A stretch of 64,000 bases of DNA from positions 62,001-126,000 of the forward strand of contig JANFAH010000042.1 in assembly GCA_024663395.1 (NCBI GenBank), read 5' to 3'. Of this stretch, positions 19,217-31,516 are shown piece by piece; positions within the stretch are counted from its first letter, which is position 1; each line of letters opens with the position of its first letter. The translations under genes were made by a program, and so were the position numbers. This DNA is from Pisolithus tinctorius. Taxonomy: Eukaryota; Basidiomycota; Agaricomycetes; Boletales; Pisolithaceae. The notes under the pieces were generated by a model. That model ran no database searches and was not told where the DNA came from. It saw only the letters and a program-made list of their open reading frames with translations.

Positions 19217-20263
19217 ATGTCCACGCCGTTGGCGGGCCCGTCTCCGCTCAAGGATCTTGTCCAACCACAGTTCCACCAAAACAACTTTCAAGAAGAGCTC
19301 TTTGTCAAAAATGATCTCGGAATCAAACTAGACAAGGGCAAGTTTCATTCCTTTACTACCTTTTTGACCTGTCTGACGCGTTGGACAGACGACCAGATCT
19401 GTCGGTTATCTCTGAGCTCTACAGGGTGCCCACTGGGTCCACTTCACTGTCCACTCCGACATACAATCCCGTCCTCGCAGAATTTCCAGCCCCCTAAACA
19501 ACTCCCGACACACCCACGAGACAGAGAACGTCTCGCAACAGTTTGTAAACACTGGCTGCGCGGTCTCTGCAAAAAAGGCGATGCATGCGAGTTCTTGCAC
19601 GAGTACAACCTCAGACGAATGCCAGAGTGCTGGTGGTACGCTAAATACGGGTATTGTTCTGCAGGCGACGAGTGCTTGTATGCACATCCAAGAGAAAGGA
19701 GGATAGAGTGTCCGGATTATAAACGCGGGTTTTGTAAATTAGGGCCGACATGTCCACGGAAACACGTCCGTCGCGTTGCGTGCCAGCTCTACCTTACCGG
19801 ATTCTGTCCGCTAGGTCCAGAATGCCCACGAGGACAGTATGTATCTCATTTCTGACTATTATTTTTCAATATTATATTTTGCCACTTGTAGTCCTAAACC
19901 CTCCCTCCCACATCCAAGCGCGTACGACACCCCTCTTCCTCCTGCAAACCGAGACCTAGGTCCACCCCCACCAGGGTACGGCCGATATGCTGACTACGAT
20001 CGCTCGAACGGTGGTGGAAGTGGGAGCGCGGGCACGGGATCTGGGGGGCCACAGCAGCATCGGGACCCCGACGAAACCTGGACGAGGTCTTGTGTTTCAA
20101 GGTACGTCTTTTCCTTTCTTCTCCATGTTCACTTTGTCCGCTAACGTGAGCATCGTAGTGCGGCGAAAAAGGCCATTACGCGAATCATTGCAGGAATAGG
20201 AACGTTCCAGGTAACCGTGGAGGTATCGACCGATCGAGGAGATATGCCGTCACGGACGACTGA
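19217..20263 (+). CDS. YTH1: CPSF30/Yth1-type mRNA 3'-end processing factor, one frameshift
   Basis: This CCCH zinc-finger subunit of the cleavage and polyadenylation factor recognises the poly(A) signal region. The start is MSTPLAGPSPLKDLVQPQFH. Five CCCH fingers can be read: CRLSLSSTGCPLGPLHCPLRH, CKHWLRGLCKKGDACEFLH, CWWYAKYGYCSAGDECLYAH, CPDYKRGFCKLGPTCPRKH and CQLYLTGFCPLGPECPRGH. A Gly/Pro-rich linker and a C-terminal CCHC knuckle (CFKCGEKGHYANHC) follow, ending RRYAVTDD. Three introns are seen; the first (19338-19388) has a classic GCAAGT donor. At 20074-20076 an AAA run is one base short, which puts the zinc knuckle out of frame with the fingers. Another homopolymer loss is the likeliest reason. 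Confidence 0.92.
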
Positions 20264-21049
20264 GGGTCATCCTCCTTGTTTTCTCGTTGGTGGCTGCTCC
20301 TGTTTGTTCTTTGTTTTCTGCCGCTTTGCGACTTCTGTATGTGTCGATAGCTTTCGTGCCTACTCGACGACGTGCGTGGGATAAGAACGGGCTCGCGCGA
20401 TGTGGGTCATAGCGATGGAACGGGCTTCCTGGGCTTGCCCCTTCCACGCATGAACCACAGATGCCATCCATTGACGTGGTACTTGTTTCATTTACACGTG
20501 TACGTACCACGCTCCTGTAGGTATAGGGCTTCATGTATTCCTCTGATCTGATTTTCAAAGTGAATGCAACGGACTGGTTTGTACGGCTCACATGGCATAT
20601 GTGGAGTGGGAAGCGTTGCCGGCCGCCGCACACTTCATTTTACTCGTCGATCGCGTGGTGTGCAAGTGTCATCGGTTCATCGGTGTCAGTCAGCAAGACT
20701 TGGACCCATTCATTTGATGCGAGCCTAATCTCACATAAGTACGCTCCACCACCTTACACCGGTACACGCCTATCGAAGATGTCACTATTTAGGGCTTGGC
20801 CCACAGCGAGAACAAGAATGAATTGATGACATTCTATCATTAACTTTGATAATGAGATGCATGATATTGGGCGTGGGGTATTGGGATTTAAAATTCAAAT
20901 GCGAGGCTGCAGTACGGGCAGGCGGGTACACTGGGACTGAACTTGAATCGTATCGAAAATGCGATTCAGGAATTGTACATAGTTACATAAAAGAATATGT
21001 CGAAATGAGGCATGATGAACATCGGAAACATATACGCACAGGGTAATAA
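20264..21049. other. Intergenic, no gene recognised
   Basis: This is the 3' flank of YTH1. ORFs are short and without recognisable domains. No repeat was found before the R1 copy that starts at 21096. Confidence 0.45.
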
Positions 21050-21393
21050 ATTCAAGGGACACAACATCCCATCAAAAACAGGGGTATAGCAGTTGCATAA
21101 TTTACATGGATCGCGAGATTTCAATGTCTAAAGATCATATACCGCTCATTGCTCCGCTGTCAACTTCCCTGTCTCCGCAGCATCTCCCCATCCTCGTTCG
21201 CAAGTACACAGCGCAGCAGAGCATTGGCATTACATGCCTACAATTCATTGCCACCATGATTTGAATCGGACTTTGTTTTCGGGAGGATCGCGGTTGCCGA
21301 AAAATGCGCGACGAATTTCGGGGTGCAGTGACCTTGTAAACAAGGTGATTCAAGGGACACAACATCCCATCAAAAACAGGGGTATAGCAGTTG
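21050..21393 (+). repeat. Dispersed repeat R1, copy B, bounded by 46-bp direct repeats
   Basis: The core at 21096-21347 matches the reverse complement of 11833-12104. It is flanked on both sides by the same 46-bp sequence (21050-21095 and 21348-21393, starting ATTCAAGGGACACAACATCC). Such a layout is what an insertion with an unusually long target-site duplication would leave; an unequal exchange is the alternative. No coding capacity is visible. Confidence 0.8.
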
Positions 21394-22669
21394 TACATAG
21401 TGCAATGGATGAGGGTAAAAAGAACCTTCGGTGGTGGCGTGCATATCGTCCATATCCAAAAGTTGAAACGACACTGTCGGTGCATATTTCATACGAGTAC
21501 TTTGGCATCGTCATTGACGTTAGCCGTCAGTGAATGCAAGGTCACTTAGACTCCAAACCATGCTCGCCAGAAGAAGTAGCACTGAGTTGCACACGCTTCG
21601 TAGGCGTTGTCGTGCTTGGACCACCACGCTCTCCGAATGAGATTCGCACCACACTGACACGCACACACACACCCGAGAGAAAAGGGCAGAAGAAATAAGG
21701 GGAATAATTCAAAAAAAAGGTATAACACTACCAGACACCAGTCACATACGTGCGCAAAAAAAAAGATGATGAGCAACGTTCGATGCAGCAGCAGTAGCAC
21801 CACGACGAACGAGGGGAGGGGGAGGAATAATATAAGAGGTAGGACGAAAAGAAAGGACTTTTCAGCTTGCTTTTTTAGCTATGAAGGTGAGGAAAGAGGG
21901 ATGACGGAATAGGGGGAAATGAGGAGAATATATTTTTTCGGAGGGAAACCGTCCATGATGCAGAGAAAATGAGGTAAGACAGATTGGATGTGCGTACGTG
22001 CATGGTGAAGGCAGGTATGGATGTGAAACGGGGTAAGTGCATGTGCGTGCGTAAGGTGGAATTTAAGAGGTGACATATGGCCGGCGGCTCTATCTGGGGG
22101 AGAAAGAGGGCGCTCTAGAGGGGCAGACACAAACGGCGAGGGTGGGCCACGAGAGATTGGCAAGAGCCGAACAGAACAAATTTCCTCCGGCTACTTCATT
22201 CGTCGAAGATGAAAACAAGTGGGCGGAAGGGAAAGATCGAAACGAGCGAACGCGACGTGTGGGGTTTGGCACGGACGACCGAAGCACCTTACAGCGAGAG
22301 TTTTAGGGGTACAAAGCGAGAGCGGGTGAGGCGACATTGGTATGGAGGCACGTAACACGTAGTCCTTTGTTTGCATTTGAAACGTGGGGTTGCATGGTTG
22401 CAGTGACAAGAGTGGCGATAACGATGATATGATTAGTGGTTGGTGGTGGTGGTACAGGGCAGAGCGTTTCGCTCGAGGAGAGATAAACTTGCAACGCTAG
22501 CGAGTGACTCGAAAAAAAAAAAAAAGAAAATACGATGACGACATCGATGACGGATGGACATCGGACGAAATAAAGCTGAGAATAGAGTCGTTGCTGCTGC
22601 TGCTGCCACTGAGAATGGTAGTGATAGACATGCTTGTCTGGGTATGGTATGTAGGACTCCAACACTCTT
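21394..22669. other. Intergenic / 3' flank, low-complexity
   Basis: Purine-rich plus strand with a short CA run near 21660 and A-runs near 21715, 21757 and 22510. The right end is probably the 3' UTR of the minus-strand Bni4-like gene. No gene recognised. Confidence 0.45.
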
Positions 22670-25600
22670 CTAGATGAAAAATTGGGTGCTACAAGAATGA
22701 TTTGTCAGCATCTGCACCACATCGCTCCAAAACCGAATTGCCACCCCCACAAGAAATAAGAGTAAAGCGACTCACTACACCCGGCTGCAGGCATGCACCT
22801 CCATCTCCTCCATCTTATACGAATTCAACTCCTCCTTGATCCTCTGTGCCAAAGTTGGAGTGAGACGACTCCACGTCGCAGGTTCACTTCGTCGGTCGTA
22901 GACTGTCGAAGAGAAAGTATCATATACTGACAAGTTGTTCGCAAAGACGAGTCGTTTCGTGGTTGGGGCCGAGGATGTACGATGGGGGAGAGTCGCTGTC
23001 GCCGTGATCGTCGACAGCGCAGGCGCAGATGAATTCGAGAGCGTGAAGAGACCATTGGCAGCGGAATTTCCAACGTTGGTGTGCGGGGACGATCTTCCAG
23101 AGTCTGGTTCAGAGGAAGAGGGATTGGATGCATCAGAAGAGGAACCAGAAGAAATAATTGGTGAGGACGAGTTACCTCCAGCAGCAGCAATCCCGCTGTT
23201 GCCACCACCGCGCTGCGATGCCGATGAATGAGAAGGGTGTCGGTGTAGTCCGTCGATGTGGTCTGGATCAGGAGAGGGTATACGTGCTAAAGGACCGAGT
23301 TCCGGCGTTCCTGAATGAGAGCTATACGAGCTGGACCGGATACGGTTGAACGCTGGGTTCGAGGCCTGGTCCTGCATATAGGCTTCCTGGTGGTAATTCT
23401 CTGCACCTGGGCGTAGCACATTAGGGGAAGATCAGAACAACGAAGGTAAGCTGAGTGGACACTCACCCTTTAAAATGCCCTTCATCGGCTTGATCGTCTC
23501 GATCGTCTTCCGTATCGTCTTTGCCCACTCGACGACCTCCTCGTCTTCAACGGAGCCACCAGGGCGAACAGTCAGATCTTCCTCCTCGTCCTCATCCTCT
23601 CGCCATACCTCATCGTCCTCCCATCCGTCGGAGATGTAGCTCTGTTGTTGGGGTTGGTGGGCAGGCGCATGTTCGACATCGCTCCCTGAATCGGAATCGT
23701 CCTCGACAAGGACTCGACCGTCTTCGCCCACCATCTTACGCCCCTGGTGCACGCTATCCCTCCCCGTAGCCGTACTCTTCTCCCAAGTCGCCGGGACCGG
23801 CACGCTCCCTGCATTACTTCCATTTGTACTCCCACCATTCGCATGAGCATTAGCACCTCTAGCCGCCTGAGCTTGCGCCGCCGCCTGTGCTTGAGCCTCG
23901 GCTTGCGCACGGGCCTTTGCTGCAGCCTCCGCATTCGACTTGAGCGTGTGTTGTCTTGCCAACTTCGCGGCTGGGCTTAACCCGCTCAGACTTGCGTCCG
24001 ACCATTCACTCCCGCTAGCTGTCCGATCGAGCTCCGCGACAGCATGGGAGACCGTCGGTTCGAGGACGGAGCCTTTGGCGTCTTTGGAACGTTTGGATTT
24101 GGATTTTTTACCCGAGGTACTTCCGCCACTGTCATTATTGTTGGCAGAATCGCCAAGCTGGTCCTTGTTTTTATCCTTGAACAAGGACGTGATGCCCGCC
24201 AAGGAATTTCTCCTCGCCAACTTGCCGATAGAGCCAATCTTCCGAATGACGACAGAGGCGGAGGACATGGTAGACGAGAGGGAGATATTATCGGTTGACG
24301 CGTTGAGACGCGCGCTGAACAAAGAGGCTGCGCGGGATCGTTTTTTGAGGGGTGGCCCTGCAGTATCACCGCCATTGGCGATGGTGCTCGATGCGTCCGT
24401 GTTATCTGTGGGTGTAGTGGGATCGGAGGTACCACTGGCAGATTTGCCATGCTTATTTCCCACAGGAGACTGCTCCAATTCCTGCTCCTCTTCGAGGGCA
24501 TGGCCAAGGGACAGTGCACGCCTCAGTCTGCCCTTAAGACCGCCACTTTTGGCAGGAGCAGTGCCGAGAGCGATGCCATCGAGCATGGTGGTAAGGTCTG
24601 AGTCATCGCGGGACATACGCTTATCGGTAGGATGAGGCTGGGGTTGAGATTGAGCGTGGGATTGTCTGTGTGAGTGAGATTGAGATTGTGGGTTGGAAGC
24701 TGAGCTGGCGTGTGGGATTGTCGAACCCTGCGAGAGTGGCGATGGACGAGGGGGCCGAGCCTGGGGATGAGGATGTGAGTGCGGGTGGGAGGACGAAGGG
24801 GGAGGAGAGGACGACGACGACGTGGCAGTAGCCGAGGAAGACACGGATGGCCGGGCCGTGCCGGCTGATGAAGCCGTCGACGAAGAGGAAGATGTGCGAT
24901 GATGCGGATGAGTGTTGTTGGATGGACGGCTTGAGGCGCTGCCCGCGCGCGGACGGCTGTTGCCCGTCTCGTTTGGCGACGGCGAGGACGAAGGAGGACT
25001 CTTCGTCCGCGCAGCAGCAGCAGCTCCGCTCTGGTGTGCAGATCCGTTGCCCTGCGTGCTGCTGGTGCGCTGTCGGGGGGTGGAGGAGGGAGGGTTGGCG
25101 TTGCCACGCGTCGATGATGAGCTAGAGTTGACAGATGTGGAGGATGCAGATGCGTCTCCGTGCGCGTAGGGCGGCTGAGGCAATCCACCGGTCCATCGAT
25201 CGCCATCCTGAGTCCGAGGGGACTGTTGAGGACGACGATATGGATGAAAGCCATCGTATTGGCCACGGGCGCCGTCCGCGGAGGACGTGCGCTGGGTATA
25301 TCCGGGGGCATGGTGCTGTGGGTGGTGTTGGGGAGGAGGGGGAGGAGGGGTGCCACTTGGGAAAGGGTTGAAGAGTGGCGCTGGGCCGTAGTAATCGGCC
25401 GGGGAGGAAGGTGCGGAAGCGGTGCCCCGAGAGGGCATTTGGACCTGTGCCTGGGCTTGGGAGAACATCATCTGCTGGTAGGCCCACTGGGCGAGCTGAG
25501 CGTTGGCTGCGGGGTCAAAGTAGGGGTTTTGAGGCTGAGGATGGAGGGGGTAGGGTTGTGGAGGGTGCTGGTTTTGGTAGAACTGGGGGTAGAAGGGAGC

Positions 25601-25840
25601 CCCGGACACGGTGGGCAGCCACGGGCCCTGTTGCTGTGGCTGCTGTTGAACGGGGTAAGGATAGGGTTGCTGGCTCTGCTGGTGAGGTTGGGGGAGAGAT
25701 TGCTGCTGCTGCGGATGGAGTGGGGCGTTGTGATCGTTTGACGGGGAGGAGCGTTGGCGAGACGAGGGCGAGTTTGAGGCAGGGTCCATGGTGAGATCTC
25801 GAGGGGGGTGCCAGTCGGACGATGGAGCGAGAAGGGCCAT
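22670..25840 (-). CDS. Bni4-like scaffold with PP1-docking C terminus, mostly disordered
   Basis: A long low-complexity protein of about 1,020 residues rich in Gln, Pro, Ser and His. Exon 1 (25840 to about 23466) starts MALLAPSSDWHPPRDLTMDP; a second ATG 17 codons in is also plausible. The spliced frame joins KGIL to KGAENYHQEAYMQ, continues to about 22780, and a last 19-nt exon (22688-22670) gives the ending TQFFI. The conserved part is the C terminus: KRLVFANNLSVYDTF contains an RVxF-type protein phosphatase 1 docking motif, followed by VYDRRSEPATWSRLTP and LAQRIKEELNSYKMEEMEVH. That arrangement resembles the C terminus of yeast Bni4/Afr1-type proteins, which bring PP1 (Glc7) to the septin ring. 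No folded catalytic domain is visible. All junctions are GT-AG and the frame is intact. Confidence 0.7.
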
Positions 25841-26276
25841 GAGACGGGGTGCGTCGGGTATGGGGTGGTATCTGGTAAAATACGGCGAGTGCTGGGAGCG
25901 AGTGAGTGACCGTCAGCGACGGCGACGACGACGAGGACGACGAGGACGACAAGGACAGTGGCCTGTCAGTAGTGAATGAATTTTTCTTACCCGTTTCGTT
26001 TAATATCGCTGATCAGTAAAAGCAAATCAAGGCTGGAAGACGGAGATTCCACAGTGTTCAAACCGGCTCGACGTCGACGACGGCGACGGTGCTGTTGTTT
26101 TTTGACTGCGACTGCGACAGCACCGCGTCCAATGCGGGAGGGACACAAACACACACAAACACCAAGTTTTATCTGATCCCACCGGAAATACAAACGGCGA
26201 CGCTGGCCGTGTCAGTCATTTTAGACGCCCTCGGTTATGCATGGCCATCGGTGTATATACAAACACTAGTGTACGG
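25841..26276. promoter_or_regulatory. Upstream region of the Bni4-like gene
   Basis: This gap lies between the minus-strand Mediator-like gene (ends 26277) and the start of the Bni4-like gene. A GAC/ACG-rich trinucleotide stretch lies at 25913-25955. It should hold the Bni4-like promoter; no motif stands out. Confidence 0.4.
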
Positions 26277-26727
26277 CTACGAAGGCGTGGAAGCCGTGGA
26301 GTCGACTTCCATCTTCTCGCTGTGCACCATACTCGATAAGCGCTCCGAGAGCTCAGTGAGCTGCTGTCTACGGCAAGATGTCATCACTCCAGCCTCGCGG
26401 ACGGACGGACGGAAACCGACTTTTTGTGATCCCGCAATCGTTCCAGCATCACAATCAGCTCCTCTTGCTCCTCCGCGTTCAGCTCTCCACCAGGCAACGT
26501 GGCAGCATATTTCTTGGCCTGTAGTAGCGTATTCTTGTAATCGTTGGTCTGTACACACACACACTCAGTGAGATGCAATCGCAGACGAGACGTGGACCTA
26601 CGGCTTGCAGGAGGGCTTGCGTCGTCTGCGGAGTGAGGTTGCTGCCTGATATCTGCGTGTGCTTGACCACGGCGATGAGTTTGACCAGGATCTGCTCGCA
26701 CGGACTGCCATCGCTGCTCGTCGCCAT
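26277..26727 (-). CDS. Probable Mediator complex subunit 9 (small coiled-coil protein)
   Basis: A small protein of about 130 residues in three exons. Exon 1 starts MATSSDGSPCEQILVKLIAV, the second exon encodes TNDYKNTLLQAKKYAATLPG and ELNAEEQEELIVMLERLRDH, and the third ends MEVDSTASTPS. Introns are about 50-60 bp with GT-AG ends; one ends in a (TG)n-rich tract. The short helical layout with LPGGEL and EEQEELIxMLExLRDxK is like basidiomycete Med9, a middle-module Mediator subunit, but this rests on recollection of the family pattern. Another small coiled-coil complex subunit cannot be excluded. It is divergent from VPS4 with 89 bp between the start codons. Confidence 0.55.
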
Positions 26728-26816
26728 CGTCCGACTTGGCTTGATTAGGTCATCCGCATCGACTGCGCTGTTTCAGGCCCAGGACCGACCCGTGTGTCAC
26801 TCGCACCGTCATCATC
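26728..26816. promoter_or_regulatory. Compact bidirectional promoter, MED9-like / VPS4
   Basis: Only 89 bp separate the two divergent start codons, so transcription control and both 5' leaders must share this stretch or extend into the genes. No TATA box is visible. Confidence 0.5.
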
Positions 26817-28494
26817 ATGTCTGGCCAGACAAACCTGGACGTGCGTGCTTTTCGATCTCTGGACATCATAACCAAGACGTGATCTTTTCCTCAGAGAGCC
26901 ATCGAGATCGTCCAACGTGCCATCGACGAGGACACCAAACAAAACTATGCGGAGGCATACAAGCAATACATGAACTCCCTCGACTACTTCATGCTCGCTC
27001 AGAAATGTATTTTCTCTGCGTTCCTACCTCACCTCATCGTTGATGCTCCCGCTACAGACGAGAAGAATGAAAAGTCCAAGGCTTTGATCCGCGGCAAGAT
27101 CGAAGAATACCTCTCTAGAGCTGAAACCCTCAAGAAGCATCTCCAAGCTCAAGAAGAACATCGTGGTCGGAGGGCTGTGGGTGCCAATGGAACAGTCGCT
27201 GGCGTCGGTGGTAAAGGGTATGCATGACAACACACTCCACCCTACTCCCCCCAAACGTTCCATATCTCATCGATCAATGATGCCTCGTGCAGAAAGGACG
27301 GTGGTGATGACGATCAAGATCCCGAGCTCAAGAAACTCCGCGCAGGCCTATCGAGTGCCATCTTATCCGAGAAGCCAAACGTAAAGTGGGACGACGTCGC
27401 CGGACTCGAACGTGCCAAGGCTTCTCTCCAAGAAGCCGTCATCTTGCCTAGGAAGTTCCCCCAAATCTTCACCGGAAAACGCACCCCCTGGCGCGGAATC
27501 TTGCTATATGGTCCACCTGGCACCGGAAAGTCCTACCTCGCCAAAGCCGTAGCTACCGAAGCCAACAGCACGTTCTTTAGCGTCAGCTCCAGCGACCTCG
27601 TCAGTAAATGGCAAGGTGATTCGGAAAGGTTCGTCAAATTTGCCGCTCTTCTCATCAAAGGCTCTCATCTTTATCGCGCACAGACTCGTGCGTAATCTAT
27701 TCGACATGGCGCGCGAGAACAAACCCGCCATCATCTTCATCGACGAAGTCGACTCCCTCGCTAGCACCCGCAACGAATCCGAATCCGAAGGCTCCCGCAG
27801 AATCAAAACCGAATTCCTCGTGCAAATGAATGGTGTTGGACACGATGACACCGGTGTTCTCGTTCTCGGTGCAACCAATATTCCCTGGCAACTCGACCCT
27901 GCTATCAAACGCAGATTCGAGAAACGGATATATATCCCTCTACCGGATAAGGAGGCCCGCAGACGCATGTTTGAGATACATGTTGGGTCGACACCGTGCC
28001 AGCTGACTCACAAGGATTACAAATTGTTGGCGGAGCGGACGGAAGGGTGAGGGTTTTTCTCTTTGTATCGCCAGGACGGATGCTCACCCTTCCCAGTTAC
28101 TCCGGTTCCGACATCTCCATAGTCGTGCGGGACGCGTTGATGCAACCCGTACGAAAGGTCATCTCAGCTACACACTTTAAACCTGTCAAACCTGACCCAG
28201 ACTCTTCATCACCCTCTAAAATCAAATGGACACCCTGTTCACCGGGCGACCGGGATGCCGTCGAGAAATCGTGGAACGAAATCGGGTCCGACGAGCTGCA
28301 AGAACCGCCGCTGAGGATACAGGATTTCTTGAAGAGTCTGGAGAGCGTTCGGCCGACTGTGACGGAGGCGGATATTAGGAGACACGATGAATGGACGAAA
28401 GAGAGTGGTAAGTGGCTCCCCCCCTTCTTTCTGTCCATTGCTGGTGTTTGGGGCTAACCAGCGGAATGGCTTGCTAGGTAATGAAGGGGCATGA
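26817..28494 (+). CDS. VPS4: AAA ATPase Vps4 (ESCRT-III disassembly)
   Basis: Vps4 recycles ESCRT-III at endosomes by ATP-driven unfolding. Exon 1 is very short (MSGQTNLD). The N-terminal MIT domain ([20 protein letters not shown], then [20 protein letters not shown]) is followed by a linker. The AAA cassette has Walker A GPPGTGKS, Walker [11 protein letters not shown], the arginine-finger region [19 protein letters not shown], and a Vps4-type beta domain and C-terminal helix ([20 protein letters not shown]), ending with a short exon (GNEGA). Six introns of about 45-65 bp all have GT-AG ends and the frame is intact. The protein belongs to the same pathway as VPS27 20 kb away, but they are not a unit. 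Confidence 0.97.
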
Positions 28495-29348
28495 CGTGTG
28501 GCGAGTATTTTAGATGGATTCCGTTAATCACCGACCAGAAAAAGTCGATCTTGTCCCCTTCATATCACCTCAATTCCTTGTCACCGCACGGCGCCAATAA
28601 ATCACAACCGACAGCCGCACGTGTAGAGCAACAGCAGTAGTACTTTCGATCCGATTCACATCAGTGTATTCACATGGGATTTGATTTTTTCCTTTTCTCT
28701 TTTACAACCCCAACCGCTTCTGTTGTGGCTGTAAAGTAGTAGGCCGCGCTTATTAGGGCTGTAGGGTTTAGTATCGGTGATATATACGTATACCTGCTTT
28801 CTTGATTACCTCTGCGCATAGAATATTAATGCCGCCTCTCATAAGCGGACGCCTTCAATTAGAGGGAATACATATCAATTGTTATATTTGCATGATCACC
28901 GTCAGCTGGTCAAAAAATGTATGTAAAGGGAAGTATTAATCGTGCAGTGAGAGGGTGCTAGGGTACTTGTCCACGGTGCATGGGGGAACATACACTGATT
29001 GGACTTAGTCCACTGCTACGAAGAACGACTGCTACAACAACTGAAAGAGAAGACATCGGTGGACGAAAGTGAAATGTGAAAGATGAAGAAAATACGACAA
29101 CTCAGCGTGATATGAAACGAATGACGTGGGATGCGCGTGGTTGTAAGATACTGGGTAGCGAGGGCATTGCCATCGCCGTCTGGAAGGTATTTACAGACGC
29201 ACCGACGTACGGAAACAAGACACTCCACCTTCAACTACCTCCAGCCACCTCGGTAACCACTCCTCCACCGCGACTTGTCCTAACACAGTCTCGCCATCAC
29301 CACCAACCAACCAACGATCCCCCTTCCCCCTCTTTACTCGCACACGCC
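28495..29348. other. Intergenic, convergent gene ends
   Basis: This stretch holds the 3' flanks of VPS4 and of the minus-strand kinase. It is A+T-rich (for example 28680-28920). No gene, RNA or repeat recognised. Confidence 0.5.
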
Positions 29349-31516
29349 TCACGATCCGCCAAACTGTGCCTGAGCCTGCATAATCGCATATGCGTGCACG
29401 TGTTTCGGTTTTTCCACCAAATGACACACTTCAATACTCTCCACCCACGGGTGCGCCATCGCATCCTCGATCGCGGCGCGCTTCTTCGGATCCGGTTCGA
29501 GCATCCTGCGTATGAGCGATCGACACTGTTTTGGCGACAGATTGTTAATCGTCTGTGGATATATCACATCCTTGTCTTTGTCCCGTTCGCGCGATGAGTT
29601 GTGGTGGCTCGCGGTAGAATGTGCATCTTTCACAGAAGACGATGTAGAAGCCGAGCCAGAAGTTTTCGACAATGACGTCGTGGAGAGGAGATCCTTGTCT
29701 TTGACTGGGTGTGCAATGCACGCATTCGCGTAGGCAGCATATAGGTTGTCCGACATCTGCGCGACGCGCCACGGCATCTCTTGGAAATGCAGGCAGTAAT
29801 AAACAACGCCGCATGCCCAGATATCGACTAAGCGCGCATCGTACGCTGCATCACCAGCGAGTTTAAAATTTAAAGTCGAATTGCGGCCATTACCACAAGG
29901 GGTAATAGTTGAAACGAGGAGATGGGGAGGAAAGGTGCCAAATAATCAACGTTAGGCTACCTCGGAAGTAATGGGAAGAGCGTAAGGGTTGGGCTTACGT
30001 TTTCCCAAAAACTGCTCTGGAGCGATGTACGGTTCGCTACCACACAGACCAGTCGACATGTGAACAGTTGTTTCCCAAGGAAGACGGTACACAGTCGAAG
30101 CGCCGTAGTCGCCGATCTAGTAACATAGGACGTTGCAGCCGTCGGGTCAAAAATAGGAAAGTGGAGCAACGGACCTTGAGGTGACCTTTGGTGTCAAAAA
30201 ACAAGTTTTCGGGTTTAATGTCCCTATGGGCCACGCCCTGACTGTGCAAGTACGAAACCCCCGTCAAGATCTGCTTGAAACAACACTCCACTTCGCTAGG
30301 CGACATGCCCCCCTTCTTGATCGCAGCATACAAATCGCCACCCGGACAGAACTCCATGACCTCACACCACAGCTTGTTCTCGTCCTGGACCAAATCGACA
30401 GTTTCAACGATGTTGACGTGGTGCAGCGTCGAAGAGATGCAGAATTCGGCGGTGAGCTTCTTGACGTATTCTTTTTCGGATTCGTTTTTGCGCCGCTTCC
30501 GAAATTCCTGCAAGTGATTGCGGGGAAAGAGGAAGAATGATAAGCATGATTGGTGACGTGAGTGACCCATCAAGTCCCGAAGACGGAAAGAAGATGCGCC
30601 GCCGCTCGGCCGACCGAGTGGCCGAAATGACGAGACTCACCTTAACAGCATACAATTTCTCCTCTGACCTGTCCCACTTATGAGCGAGCCGCACGACAGA
30701 AGTTGCACCTCTGCCAATGGCCACTTTCTGGCAGACACCGTACTTTTGCGTGAGACTGACAGCACTCTCGCCGGTCACGGATTTGCGCTCGCCATCAGAG
30801 TCTGATTTTTTACTCGAGGCAGATGATTTGCGACTCAGTTTTGGCGCTGAAGAGATAAGACTCGCTAATGAGAATTTGCCAGATTCTGAGTGAGCATTGG
30901 ACGCCGAGCGTGGTCGATTAGGTGTAGAAGGGGGCTGCGGCGAGGCGGATGCTGTAGGGGGTCTCGATGGCACTTTGTTCTTAGTGGCGGGTTGTTTGAC
31001 CGTGGACGCAGTAGCTGTCGACGACGATTGATGAGATGAATGGAGTAGTTTGTTACCCGACACGCCGGCCGACATGCTGGGTGCTCTGCTGGGTACCTGA
31101 GAAGGGGGTCTCGTAGACGGTGCGCTCCAACTGTCGGACTCGGAAGGTGAATCGATGATGGACGGCGTCGCTGAGCCAGGTACAAGAGGATTGTCTGAAT
31201 AGTTTCTTTGCCTGATAGGTAGCACGGCGAGTTTATCAAGGGGAAGGTTTGTGTGTTTTCCCGCGATGGCAGTAGAGGGAGGTGATGGGGGGTGATCAGG
31301 TGGCAAAGAAGACGGCATCGGAGAATCACTTTTCAACTGTTGGCTTTGTTGACCGTTGAGACGTGTGTTTGGGTTGGGATGGTGGACGGTGGAAGGGCGA
31401 TGGGAGGTGGAGGGCCGAGACGAGTTGTTTCTACAGTCTTCTTGGGACGGTTTCTCGGAACTTGTGCTGCTATCCTGTCCTTCCCCCTCCGATTGAGCAG
31501 AGCCAGGGACCGTCAT
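29349..31516 (-). CDS. Ser/Thr protein kinase, HAL4/SAT4 (NPR/HAL5) family
   Basis: Fungal kinases of this family regulate plasma-membrane transporters and ion homeostasis. A Ser/Pro-rich N-terminal half (about 260 residues, start MTVPGSAQSEGEGQ) precedes the kinase. Kinase motifs in order: a Gly-rich loop (IGRGATSVVRLAHK), YAVK, EFRKRRKNESEKEYVKKLT typical of the family, hinge EVMEFCPGGDL, catalytic loop HRDIKPEN, DYG in place of DFG, STGLCGSEPYIAPEQF, VDIWACGVVYYCL, and a C-lobe end MLEPDPKKRA. The tail is short. Three introns are needed; the largest is about 150 bp before YDARLVDIW. The in-frame ATG at 31594 would add 26 residues. The frame is intact. The DYG variant keeps the metal-binding Asp. 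Confidence 0.93.

Noticed and set aside
25160..25741. 193-residue plus-strand frame antisense to the Bni4-like gene
   Set aside because: It is Gly/Arg/Leu-rich shadow coding of the Gln/Pro/Ser-rich minus-strand exon.
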